Shown here piece by piece: positions 48,263 through 59,173 of a stretch of 64,000 nucleotides of DNA (its first letter is position 1; each line of letters opens with the position of its first letter). The translations under genes and the position numbers were made by a program. Origin of the DNA: Dreissena polymorpha (Eukaryota; Mollusca; Bivalvia; Myida; Dreissenidae); NCBI RefSeq assembly GCF_020536995.1, contig NC_068355.1, positions 69,996,132-70,060,131 of the forward strand, in the 5' to 3' direction. Under the pieces are notes generated by a model. The model was not told the DNA's origin, ran no database searches, and saw nothing but the letters and a program-made list of their open reading frames with translations.

Positions 48263-49356
48263 GGTATTTGGCAATGTTCCCCAGTTCAGGCAAACAACAG
48301 GTTTCAAGATTTACAAATATTAAAGCAATAATATAATATCATCGTTTATCTCACAAAACCCCTGCCATCAAATGCCATGTGCGTGTAGACGCTTCCAATC
48401 TGGCATTCAAATTGAAATTAATACAAAAAAAAGTAATATATATCCACATATAAATATACACGATGTACTAAAAAAGTTTTGTTTTATTTGTATACTCGAA
48501 TATTTAATCAAAAACGATTATACTTTTGTAAATGACTATCTGATATGTTACGAAGATGAATACAGTACAGACTTTATTACCTTATACATAATGTTTTATT
48601 ATATTTCACATAGTATGTTATTTTACATCATACACGTAAACGTTTTTCAGTATGGAAATCGTAACCATATATACACTGTACATTACTATATATACACTGT
48701 ACATTACTATATACCGGTATACACTGTACATTACTATATTTCATTCATCCGTGTTTTTCAGTAAATCATTATACATTAATAATGCACTATCATCAGGGCG
48801 TTTTTCACATGACTTGTTGAAGCAAGACGACTTGATCTTACGATTATATCTGGCAAATATGCTCGCCTCACAACCAAGCGTACTGTTACATATTCAGCTG
48901 CAGTAATATTTTACCTCACACCTAACTTGAACTAGCTACAGTACTCATTTCAAACGAAACACATTTGCTATATCGATAAGTACCGATTTTAATACTATCA
49001 TTCACTATCCCAAGGTGTATATTTTTTATATAAAGAGCGTTTAACAAAACAAATCCACTCAAGAGTGAGTTCACATAATGAACGTAAATATCACATCCAG
49101 CGACAATCAGTACACAATATATATGAAAACATGAACAAGTATTTTTCTCAAAGCTAATGTACTCCTTAAAAAGTCATAATTGGTAGCAAGTCTCAAGACT
49201 CACAAGTCACACAAGTGTTTGTTTATCCCTTCCAAGCGTATTTTATCATAGCATGTCCATACGCATCGCAAATATATTCGAATACGTATCTAGAAGCACT
49301 AAAGATGTAAAAAAATGTCTAATATTCTCACCAATGCTGACTATAACACATTCGTC
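48263..49356. other. AT-rich 3' flank of the 464-aa gene
   Basis: It contains a small tandem repeat at 48667-48740 (TATACACTGTACATTACTAT, three copies). No gene is supported. Confidence 0.4.
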
Positions 49357-50751
49357 TCAATGCCGACCTGACCTCTTCTTCTGTCGGCTGATACCGCGGT
49401 CAGAGTCGCTGTCGGAGCTACTATAGCGCGGGTTCGATTTCGTCGTCGGCCTGTCGTAAAGCCGAATGTCCTGGAAATCATATGCTGTCGGGTAATGGTG
49501 CGGCTCCAGCGCTATACGGCGATCGTTGTGCAAGCGCTGGGCGAACGCTCTTTCGTTGAGGAATGCGTTGGGGGGAGGCGGACCATACCTTTCAAACTGG
49601 TCCCGGCGAGACATGTGCAGTCCGCTCTCACTCGCGGCTCGGTCAACCCAAGCGCCTGTTTGTTGGCGAGGCGTCGGGTGAATTTCAGAAGCAGCGTATC
49701 GGAAGGGGGATGCAGAACGGGCTCTGTTACGCACATACACAGGCTGTGGTACGGGGTATCGAACCATGGGAGGGGGCGACAAAATACGGCGTGTGTATAC
49801 GGGAATTCTTTGGGGCACTGGGCGCACGAACATTGCGCGAGGTGGTGGGCGAATGAAAGCATGTGGTGGTGGCCGTGGCAGTGTTCTTCCGTATATCATT
49901 GGCGGTGGTCCTGCGAAGCGAGTTTGAACAAACAACGGGCGAGGATCCTGAGGAGCAATTATAGGCACCGAACGCTCTCTTGCACTCGAAACAACTTCTA
50001 ATGTGTCGTCGCCCGCTGGTCTTAGGTTCGATTTATCGAAGGTAATGTAGATGGTCTTAGAGGGGGTCGATTGTACCGTCGTCTGCTGAATCTGATAGTG
50101 CTGAGCATCAAGATGATCAGAAGAAGTGACATGATGCGTTTTGTTCACTCGTGCGTAGGTTTCATGACCACCATTTCCTATCCCAGTTGCATTGTAGTCC
50201 GACACAACAGAAGTGCGAATGACGGCCACTCCGTTGTCGTCGTAGTCATCGTTGAGCGTCGCTCGGCCCCTGGCCCTCCTTAACGCCAGGTTGGCACTTG
50301 CAGTCGCCGTCACCAGCTGCCGGGCATCATTTGTTGAATTGCAAATAAATGCATGGCATTCTGCGATCTGGCGTCCTTTGGTTCGCCGGATTATGGCCGC
50401 GAAGATAGCAGGATGGATGGAATCATGGTTCAGTTGATCTACGGGCATAAAACTTCTCGTCGCCGCGCCGGAGGTTCCATCGATCATATTCACTGCCCGC
50501 ATGGCTGCGCAGATTGCTAATCTATCTAGGGGATAATGGATCGTTTGACCGGAGGTCATATAGGTTATCTCTAAGACGGTCGGGAGTACCCGGATATTGG
50601 CGTCGATACCCTGGACTTCATCAAGATTTGATGGGTATAGCTTGGTAAGAGGAGCCTGCAAAGCTTCTGTCCCTTTCAGCGTTTCGATAGGAGGCGCGGT
50701 ACCAATGTACAACACCCGCGCTTCGTACATACCTTCAGTGATAAGCACCAT
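49357..50751 (-). CDS. PTB/PID-like domain protein, 464 aa, paralogue of the 676-aa gene
   Basis: Residues about 8-155 align with the neighbour at 39790: EARVLYIGTAPPIETLKGTE, IHYPLDRLAICAAMRAVNMI, HPAIFAAIIRRTKGR and CHAFICNSTNDARQLV, again the order of a PTB fold. The middle is low in structure, then proline/arginine-rich (PPPHAFIRPPPRAMFVRPVP, residues about 277-337). The C-terminus carries FLNERAFAQRL and YPTAYDF, counterparts of FMNERNFSKSI and YPTAYEL in the paralogue, then a Ser/Asp-rich basic end. The lysine-rich block of the longer paralogue is absent. Single exon from ATG 50751. GC-richer than its flanks. No named orthologue is recognised; the function is unknown beyond a likely adaptor-type fold. 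Confidence 0.8.
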   Translation of the reverse strand: MVLITEGMYEARVLYIGTAPPIETLKGTEALQAPLTKLYPSNLDEVQGIDANIRVLPTVLEITYMTSGQTIHYPLDRLAICAAMRAVNMIDGTSGAATRSFMPVDQLNHDSIHPAIFAAIIRRTKGRQIAECHAFICNSTNDARQLVTATASANLALRRARGRATLNDDYDDNGVAVIRTSVVSDYNATGIGNGGHETYARVNKTHHVTSSDHLDAQHYQIQQTTVQSTPSKTIYITFDKSNLRPAGDDTLEVVSSARERSVPIIAPQDPRPLFVQTRFAGPPPMIYGRTLPRPPPHAFIRPPPRAMFVRPVPQRIPVYTRRILSPPPMVRYPVPQPVYVRNRARSASPFRYAASEIHPTPRQQTGAWVDRAASESGLHMSRRDQFERYGPPPPNAFLNERAFAQRLHNDRRIALEPHHYPTAYDFQDIRLYDRPTTKSNPRYSSSDSDSDRGISRQKKRSGRH

Positions 50752-52002
50752 CGTGTAGAAAGCCCCGCTTTGCTAATGCAATAGGCGCGTATAATCCACT
50801 TGACAAAGTTTCACAGTACAATCCACTTCGACCAGTACACGACAACCGCTTCAAGTGTTTTCAACATCTGGTTAGTTCGAATACTATAACAGTACGTTTT
50901 TAAATGTAAGTCCTGATATAATTTCCGGCAAAAATATGTCTTAGTATAAATAACACCAAAATATTATAACAATAACGGCGTACTAAGTAAAACTGTTAAA
51001 AAACGATAGTTCTATCCATCGGTGAACACACTATTGTGCTAAACGTCAGCGATGTTTATTACACGCTCGACTGAACTCGCCTTGGGTGGATATGCTAATA
51101 TCGCTCAATCAGGGTGATGGACCATACAATAGTTGTATCAACGCTTGAGAGAAATATTCAGTTGTGTATTTCATCTAACCATAACACATATTACCGGTTT
51201 TAATATACACATAAATCCCATCGATCAGACAGGCCAATATGTGAAACCCGTCTTCATTATGTCAAGGGGAAGCGGGATGTGCATGCGTAAAAAGAGGCTA
51301 ACTTTGTGTAAACGATGTTATTAGATACTGTTGACCTAATGGTGTCCTATTTGTGTTGTTTATGTGTTTTCCCAAGAAACAGACGTATATTTTCACTCAG
51401 TTTGCCACTATATAACAAATATTGATAGTGTTCATGAAATCAAAATTGTAATTCCAAAAACTATCAAAAATGTGTAATATATGTACACAGTGCTGTAGAT
51501 AAGTTTTTAAACCATATTAAAAATGTTATTGTTTATAGCTTTTGTAGTAATCATTATAATTACCATGTAATGTCCGTAAATGAATAAACACTGGTGGTGC
51601 GTTTTTTATTTTGTTCAGTATACTTCAATGGCTGACAGCAGATTGCACAACATTTTACAAAGCACTTTATATCTAGCACATAATCCCATCAAGAATTTCA
51701 AAGGTATGGCCAGGACAATTTGGATCATTCTCCCGTTCCTTACGTTTCCACTTTAATGGAATTGATGGCAATACAATTAAGATGTATATTTCAATGCTCT
51801 GGTAAGCAAATTACTGTCTGGAAAAGGAGACACCTGATTTTACTGCTATGTCTTTTATCTCACCTTTCTCACATTGTTCATGCAGAATCAATCATTTTTG
51901 GCGGACGTCCTGTACTGGTCTAGACCACGTTTGGGTTGATAAGTGTTTTACACCGGCAAATAAAAACACACACTCGGATTGGACTAGTTCTGCATATCAA
52001 TT
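50752..52002. other. Upstream intergenic region of the 464-aa gene
   Basis: AT-rich; no gene, RNA or element with clear ends. Confidence 0.35.
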
Positions 52003-52486
52003 GCATACCCGGTATTACAAAAGATGCAGCACAGACAGTGTTGTCTAATTGCATACCCGGTATTACAAAAGATGCAGCACAGACAGTGTTGTCTAATAGC
52101 ATACCCGGTATTACAAAAGATGCAGCACAGACAGTGTTGTCTAATAGCATACCCGGTATTACAAAAGATGCAGCACAGACAGTGTTGTCTAATAGCATAC
52201 CCGGTATTACAAAAGATGCAGCACAGACAGTGTTGTCTAATAGCATACCCGGTATTACAAAAGATGCAGCACAGACAGTGTTGTCTAATAGCATACCCGG
52301 TATTACAAAAGATGCAGCACAGACAGTGTTGTCTAATAGCATACCCGGTATTACAAAAGATGCAGCACAGACAGTGTTGTCTAATTGCATACCCGGTATT
52401 ACAAAAGATGCAGCACAGACAGTGTTGTCTAATAGCATACCCGGTATTACAAAAGATGCAGCACAGACAGTGTTGTCTAATAGCAT
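52003..52486 (+). repeat. 48-bp minisatellite, ten copies
   Basis: The unit starts GCATACCCGGTATTACAAAA and contains GATGCAGCACAGACAGTGTT and GTCTAATA/GTCTAATT. Units are almost identical. As 48 is a multiple of three, frames of 154-198 residues run across it on both strands; there is no other sign of a gene. Confidence 0.95.
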
Positions 52487-52574
52487 AAATTCGAGGTGTG
52501 TAAAAACAAAATGCATTTGTTAATACGACTTGAGGAATTTAGTTAATATTCATATCTGATCGGAATTTATTTAA

Positions 52575-53625
52575 AAGCGGAAGACCGGGCTGGTTTTAGA
52601 GCTGGATGGAGCACATTGGAACAGATCTTCAACCGCACAGTCATAATTGCACAATTTCTGCAACAACAACGTGAGCTCTTCCACAACTTCGTGTACTAGT
52701 TCTTTAAGAAAACTTTCGACCGCGTTTGACATGACGGCCTATGGTAGGTTCTGAGAGATTTCAAGATTGGCGGCGAAGCGCTGGTGCAAGTAATCCAAGA
52801 ACCCTACGGAAACGCCAGACAGCTGGTTGGCCTCTTCAAGAAGTCAAGAGGCTTCCGTCAGAAACGTCTGCTTTCGCCCATCCTGTTTAACATTTGAATT
52901 TAGAAGATACAAAAAAGATTGTAAGAAACCCTCCAAAGACACCTCAACCACATCTCCATCGAAGGCAGACCATTCTCTTACTTGATATTCGCCGATGACA
53001 TTGACCAGCTCCAACATCTCGCAAACATACTCTATGAAAGAGCAGGATCAAACGGGATGGAGGTTAGCACGTAGAAGTCGAAGAGCACGGTAAATATCAC
53101 GAATAATACCAGTGCAGGCGTCACTATGGAAGGCAAGAGGCTTGAACAAAAATGATCAAGAGATGATCAAGTACCTAAGAGCAATCCTGTGGTGATCACA
53201 GCTATGGCCAGACTGAACATATTTTGAGTAAGCAGCTCCACACCAAGTACAGGCTTTACAATTCCCTCGGAGGCTGCACCCTATTGTACGGCTGCGAGAC
53301 CTGGGCGTTTTACGCGGACACAGAACGCAGGATGCATGCTTTTGAACATATATGTATACGAAGACTGATATGCATCGAGGAGGTGCACAAGAGCATAGAG
53401 CACAAGATCAACGATTAGATTTGGGGCATTACATCAGCACGTGTTGGCCCTTAAGAAACCCGCCTTGCGACCATCAAACGACAAAAGCACATTGGTTTGG
53501 AAGCGTTACCAGGCACCACTATCTATGAAGAGGGTGCACCAGGACATGCTGTTAGGAGGTCACCGTCCGGGCCTTCGGAAGAAAATCTGGAATGAAAATG
53601 TTTTGCTTAAATGTATAAATAAGAG
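52575..53625 (+). mobile_element. Decayed RTE-like LINE reverse transcriptase remnant
   Basis: Translated pieces in order: RAGFRAGWSTLEQIFNRTVI, FFKKTFDRV, LLSPILFNI, LTSSNIS near the degenerate DD region, KQLHTKYRLYNSLGG and CTLLYGCETWAFYADTERRM, then IRRLICIEEV. These match the RT core and C-terminal part of RTE-clade elements. Several stops and frameshifts interrupt it; the endonuclease is missing. Confidence 0.75.
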
Positions 53626-53651
53626 ACAATGATTAAAACCACTAAGTCGCT

Positions 53652-54371
53652 TTAATCTGCAAACTTTATACGTTCATAACGCAAAAGACAAGAGAGTGAA
53701 TACTCACGCAAGCCCATGGTACAGTGTCTAAAATCGGTACACCTAAAGGTGTGATGAAATAGAAAAGAACTCTTGTAAACATTATTGCTGCACCGACATT
53801 CTTGAGGGTCGACCGTTGAAAACCAGGAGTTTTGAAGAGTCATGACATAGTCAGTGTATCGTCCATAAGCCATATCATTGTTTGTTTTAATGAATATTGA
53901 TCTCTGTCGAAAATGCGTATCGAACAAAACTATTGGTGGATAGAATTTGTCGACATCGTAAATTGGCGCTATGTTAGATATGTTAAAATCAAAGTAAGGC
54001 GTTATGTTCCAGTACACTAATGATGTGTCCATATAATTACTTGTGATCACTGAACTGGTCTCACTTTCAACAGATAATCAAATCCAGAAGAAATGCGAAA
54101 CGGGGTGATAGGTTTTGATTTCTCTATATGAATTGCCTAGTTTTTATTTCAATTCTCTAAGGCGAAAAACTATCTGTTTTTAAACAAAATATAATATGTT
54201 TCTTTGTAAGCTCGCACTATTTTTACAAGCAGCTTTTGAAATTTTCGTTAAAGCATGTTTCGCCTTTACAAAGACCGACTCGAACACATAAAGCTTGTCA
54301 CGAGTGAAAGTAGTCCGGTCACAGAATCTGATGAGTAAGAGTGTATATCGAAAGTCATTTTGTGAATTCAA
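53652..54371 (-). pseudogene. Homeobox copy H0, inverted and decayed
   Basis: The minus-strand frame 54371-54180 has CDRTTFTRDKLYVFESVF, matching homeodomain positions 3-20 of the intact gene at 62467, and continues ungapped to homeodomain position 49. There one lost base relative to TGGTTTAAAAATCG brings a TAA into frame. The frame 54050-53652 matches the C-terminal region: IAPIYDVDKFYPPIVLFDT against VTPVYDDVIYIPPIVSFDT, and the ending FAD-stop against VAD-stop. It lies opposite in strand to the other copies. With helix 3 lost it cannot encode a complete homeodomain. Confidence 0.75.
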
Positions 54372-55825
54372 TCCAATACGTGTACAAGTATGCAGCTTTT
54401 GTACAAGTGGGTTGAGAATATGTGTTTAAGAGCGAATAAAATGTTTATAAACCGGCGATCGAACAATGAGACCAATGAGACTTCAAACATGTGCATTACT
54501 GAACTACTTCTTACCCGCTTCAAAGTGAGATGAATTAAATAAGGTAACGAACCGCTAATTGATGTTTGCAAACGATAATAAGAACATCAACGCATTCAGG
54601 ATATAAGCGATAAGGACAACTTGAAAAAAATGCATATTGTTCAACAACAACAAAAACTTTTATTTCAGCAATAAAACTTACAATAAAGATTCTAGCCAAC
54701 ACTAGTAAATACATAAACAATGTATACTCCTGGTTCAGATGACTGTTTTTTATTATTTGATGTGCCTCCAAGACTGGGCAAATGTTTGTGTTATACCGCT
54801 TGATTTTCAATAGAATAATGTGGTATTGTAATTTGTACAATCAAAATGAACACTTGCTTTTAACATTTAAATGGTGGAAAATAAACAATATAAAGTCATG
54901 TCAAAACTAGTAGTTATTCCCCTAGTCACAGAGTAATTCTTATGATATACATGGGTAGCTGGGAATCATTAATGACAACATAACAGCGACGCATATGCTT
55001 TTATTCAGAAAAAAATAGTTTGAGTTTGATGCATGTTAATAAAATCATTTTATATGCACATACGTAATTAATTAAATGCTCGTTGAAGGTTATTTATGTC
55101 TCACCATTTCAGTAATTTGGCGTCCTGTTAAGGTATCTTTATTTTTCTGATAAGCGTACCCATTTTCTCATTTTATGTTTGCTTTGCGTTTACTTGAACA
55201 TATACGCGAATGGTATTTAATGCAGTGTCGCTGGATTGTGTCTTGTTACAAAATTGACCAGTGCGTTTTAGTGAAAGTTTTTTTTTTACATTTCTGTCGT
55301 TTTTATGTTTATTTATGTGCATTAATAATATAAAGACTGCATTTGTCAAAAGCAGATCATATATATCTTACGAGAGATTTTGAGTGTTTATGGGGCTTGA
55401 AAGTAGAGGTATTAAGTTGCCTGTTACCTGGGCCCAGTATCAAGAACACTCTCTTATTTTGCTCAACTCAGAAGATGAATCTTGAGTTTGACTCATTTGA
55501 GTTTTGAGAATACTGGTCTGCTCACGAACAATCTCAAATCTCAGATATAAGAATATGCACTTATTCCATCTCGAAATCAGAGCGTTGCCCGCAAAACTAA
55601 CAAATCGCTTGCACGCATCCCTATTGAGCATGATGGTCATTCTAATCAAAAGAGTTGAGAATACAAACTAACTCCTTTAGTAAGGATATTCACTTACGTA
55701 TGTTCGTTCTTCTAGGCCTATGTGTGTAGTAAAGTCTATTTAACATGACATGCATTTTTGGCAAACGTACTAGTTTTCAGTTAATGTAATGCCATTCGCA
55801 TCTGTAGAATGGATTCATTTAATGT

Positions 55826-56085
55826 AGCCTCACTCGGGACAATTGGCCCTTATTGCCTCTACGTAAACTGACATACCATATTAGCTTATGCAGTCGAAAG
55901 GAGCACAGGGACATTACTGTCCGCATTGGCTTGATTTTCGTTTGATGAGACTTCCTTCCTTTAAATGAAAAATCCAATAAAAGCTTTAAGTGTTTTTTAT
56001 CATTATTAGCCTGTACGGACTTGACAGGCTAATCTGCGACGTCGCTTAACGCACATGCATACTTCTCATTTTCACAGAGCTATAT
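55826..56085. mobile_element. M1 MITE, diverged copy
   Basis: AGCCTCACTCGGGACAATTG at the left, CGGACTTGACAGGCTAATCT and TAACGCACATGCATAC at the right. Absent from duplication unit 2. Confidence 0.7.
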
Positions 56086-56534
56086 AAACTATTATGAACA
56101 ACAGGGACTTTAAGGACTCTAATACTAGACATTATTGTTCTTAAAAAGTCCCATTCGACGCTTAAGTGACATGTAAATATTACTACAACCTGTGTTTATT
56201 TTAGTGTAGTCACATATGCATGTTGGTAATTAAAGTGTAAGATATTTCATAGAAACAATAAAACGTTTGTTTTTGTAACGAAACAATCAAAGGCCTTATT
56301 TGTCTTTTTGACAACTGTTATTTCTTGAATCACAATTTTGAACTCAGATATCCACATTTAATTTTACAAATTTCATGGTCAACATAAACATGTATCTCTT
56401 TAATCGGAAAAGATATACTTTTCAAATATCTCGCCATAGCCTATTTTCATAGTCTTTTAAAATCGGCAAACAAACTATAAATTGGCTAATAAATTACATG
56501 TTATAATGTATTACCATCAATATCCAATCATCAG

Positions 56535-56777
56535 AACAGAACAGAACAAATATTTTATTCACTTAAGCATATAACAGCTCATCGTGATCAATACAAAACA
56601 TTAATACATGCGTGAAAAAGTACCGTAAATAAAGATAATAATAAATCACTCGTGATAGTGTTGTGTGTTTATGTGCACACTGAATTGAGTATTTATACTC
56701 AACTATATATAAGCAACAAAAAAAAACAACTAAGGAAACAGCAAAAAATCACATTTCATAATCATTACATTACAAAG
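56535..56777 (-). mobile_element. LINE 3' tail fragment
   Basis: CAGAACAGAACAGAACAAAT is a minus-strand (TTCTG)n tail with AATAAAATATTTG before it, like the LINE tail at 30851. The homologous unit 2 sequence lacks it (CACCCAATCACCGAACACTC), so it inserted after the duplication or was lost from unit 2. Confidence 0.6.
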
Positions 56778-56958
56778 TCATCGAACACTACCGGTATTTA
56801 AATAACCCATCAGCGGCGCTAAAGATCCGAAGTAGCATCTCACTTTGTTGGTTATAAACAGCGATTCACGTGTTTGTCAGGTGGTAATTAAGGTATTATT
56901 AGGGTAACACTGGTCTATTAATCACACGTTAAACGCACGTATGAAATTGAGCAAAGCA

Positions 56959-56965
56959 TATAAAT
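56959..56965 (+). promoter_or_regulatory. TATA box of homeobox copy A1
   Basis: TATAAAT lies 96 bp before the ATG at 57055, the same spacing as in copy A2. The roughly 150 bp around it are strongly conserved between the two units. Confidence 0.5.
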
Positions 56966-57054
56966 CGGGTAAGACAACTTTAATGAAAAAATTATTCCAG
57001 CAACTGTACTTGTTTTATCAACTATCAACGAGCATCACTAGATTTATTCCGACT

Positions 57055-57883
57055 ATGGAACAGTCAATAAAATGTACAACGGCCAACGCCTCCGAAAGAA
57101 AAGAACAAAATCGCCGTGAGCTGACAACTTTCACTCGTGAACAGCTTCGGGTTCTGGAGTCAATCTTTTCGAACACGAAATATCCGGAAACTGAAATAAG
57201 AGATCTGCTTTCGACGAAACTCGACTTGACAAAGGATCACATTCTCATCTGGTTTAAAAATCGACGCGCGATCACCAGAAACCAGCAGAAGAAAAAGATT
57301 GGTTCTACCAGGCCATACTTTGCAAAGGAGACTTACAACAAACACAAGACGATACCCACAGTAGACATAGTTGCCTTGGCGACGTATTGCGTTCTGCCTA
57401 GCTCGCATGTTTTAATGAAAAGAAACACTGGTTTCATTTACACTTTTAACACTCACGATGTTTCGTCATTATATTGCGACGAGCCGGCTTACTTGAATGT
57501 TGATTACATCACTGACGTAAGCACCCGTTTACGATGACGTCGTATACATTCCACCAATCGTTTCTTTTGATACGCCATTTCCTAGCGATGACAGCGTCTC
57601 AGAACAGCAACTTATTTCTTATCAACAGTACTATGATTGTGAATCGACTAATCATATCTCGCCATGTGCCTTAACGTTCAACCGACCAGCATATCCATTT
57701 AGCAATCCTACATGGTCCGGATATCATCTGTTTTTGCGATGTTCCAGTTAAGCGTTGAATGTAATGGACTTGCTTGGGTTACAGTTGCCAAAAATGAAGG
57801 TAGCGGACACATTGCCTGAAGACTTGCAGAGCATTTCTTTCTCTGACCTTCTCAATTACGAACAGCATAACGTCGCGGATTAG
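57055..57883 (+). pseudogene. Homeobox copy A1, broken duplicate of the intact gene
   Basis: About 88% identical in protein to the gene at 62467 over the first 155 residues. The homeodomain is full length (LTTFTREQLRVLESIF to HILIWFKNRRAITRN) with K50 and N51 kept, but position 5 is Leu instead of Arg and position 55 is Ile instead of Lys. An extra base near 57518 shifts the frame, ending the protein soon after at 57537; a later stop near 57750 also differs from the intact copy. The C-terminal end LPEDLQSISFSDLLNYEQ is still readable in the old frame. A truncated homeodomain protein could in principle still be made, but decay is more likely. Confidence 0.8.
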
Positions 57884-58556
57884 GATTTGTTATATGAAAT
57901 TAATGTTTGACTTACAAGTATTTAGTATTCATGCGTTTTTTTTGTAATGTGCTGTGATATTTTTTTGTAATTTAAATTGTACATTTTTATCTGTTCTTTG
58001 TTATTGTACAGTATAAATATAAATGCATATCTTAAATGTGTATTCGTGTGATTTTTTATGTTCAATACTTGCCTTGTAAGTGCTTAGAAAGCCGTGTCGT
58101 TACATGGGTCGCAAGATATACTCACATGAACGTGCCTTTCACAAAGCATTTAACTAATACATGTTTTTTTTCAGACTTTACCGTAAACTGACGACCATAT
58201 GTATAATTTGAATAATGATATAAAAACAAAAATAAGATTTTTGCGACCTGTTCATTGATAGACGAATTTACAATTTCCTTAATGTTCGTATAGTTGGCCG
58301 AATGGAGCGAAGTACCATCAAGACCAGATCATTTATATAATACATATATGAAGATTTTTTTAATTATTAATAATCTAATGAAATTGGTGAAATAACGGTT
58401 TTGTAAGCTATTTTTTTCGTGAACGTTTATAACAATACTTTGTACAAATAATAGTCAGATAAGTGCATACTTGAAGACACGAGTGGTCAGAGGTTTGCCT
58501 TCCGATCTAGAATACCTGGCCGTTTAGATTATCGATCGAATCAACTTTGAGTAATG

Positions 58557-58564
58557 TATATAAA
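58557..58564 (+). promoter_or_regulatory. TATA-like box before homeobox copy B1
   Basis: GAGTAATGTATATAAATGCGG occurs here and again at 63959-63979, near the right edge of the window, in the same relative place after the homeobox copy. Confidence 0.4.
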
Positions 58565-58689
58565 TGCGGACCACTTTAACGACATAAATAAACATTAAAG
58601 CTTTAAATTAAAGACCAACAGTATTACAAAACTATTAAACGAGCAACAATGAAAATAAATGACTCCGCATTTAAATAAAATATAAAGGT

Positions 58690-59173
58690 GGAAGCATATC
58701 AAAAGAACACCATGAGCAGACTACTTTCACTCAAATCCAAATGCTGCAGTGAATTAATGTGAAAACAAATTATCCGGAAACGGAAGTTAGTCCCCTTCTT
58801 GCTAAACAACTCGAGCTTAAGAGGAAACACATTCTGATGTGGTTTAAACATCGAGGAGCCAAAACATGTAATCAACCGATGAAAAAGATCAGTGCAACAA
58901 GATCATGTTTTGGCAAAGAAACAAAAACTGATCAAACAGGAAATGGAGGTTAGTCGTCATATTCGCAAAAAAATCCGTGTGTTTTGTTCAGGATCCGACG
59001 TTTCAATTGACTCGGATGACTGCGCCATGAGTTATCGGGCTACATCTCTGGTATCTTCGCCAAAAAAATGTACGTATGTTTTTGAGGACCTGACGAACGG
59101 CACACCAATCCGCGAGTACGAAGTCTTCACTTCGCATGTGACATCGCATCATGCGTCATGTTTTACTGGATAA
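58690..59173 (+). pseudogene. Homeobox copy B1, decayed
   Basis: QTTFTQIQMLQ matches the start of the homeodomain, and NYPETEVSPLLAKQLELKRK and HILMWFKHRGAKTCNQ match helices 2-3 of the intact gene. A stop and a two-codon deletion break helix 1; position 51 is His instead of the invariant Asn and position 53 is Gly instead of Arg, so DNA binding would be lost. The basic stretch MKKISATRSCFGKE parallels KKKIGSTRPYFAKE. Frames after 58953 do not match further. Confidence 0.75.

Larger units (their letters stand above)
54585..58620 (+). repeat. Segmental duplication, unit 1
   Basis: Matches unit 2 (from 60776) in order: AACGCATTCAGGATAT, TCCTGGTTCAGATGACT / TTCTGGTTCAGATGACT, TATTCCCCTAGTCACA, CCCAGTATCAAGAACACTCT, AACCCATCAGCGGCGCTAAA, the homeobox copy and its 3' flank. 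Unit 1 is longer because of an insertion around 55473-56325, which contains an M1 MITE, and a LINE tail near 56535-56777. Confidence 0.85.

Noticed and set aside
52003-52486. CRISPR-like array
   Set aside because: The 48-bp units abut with no spacers, and the genome is an animal's.
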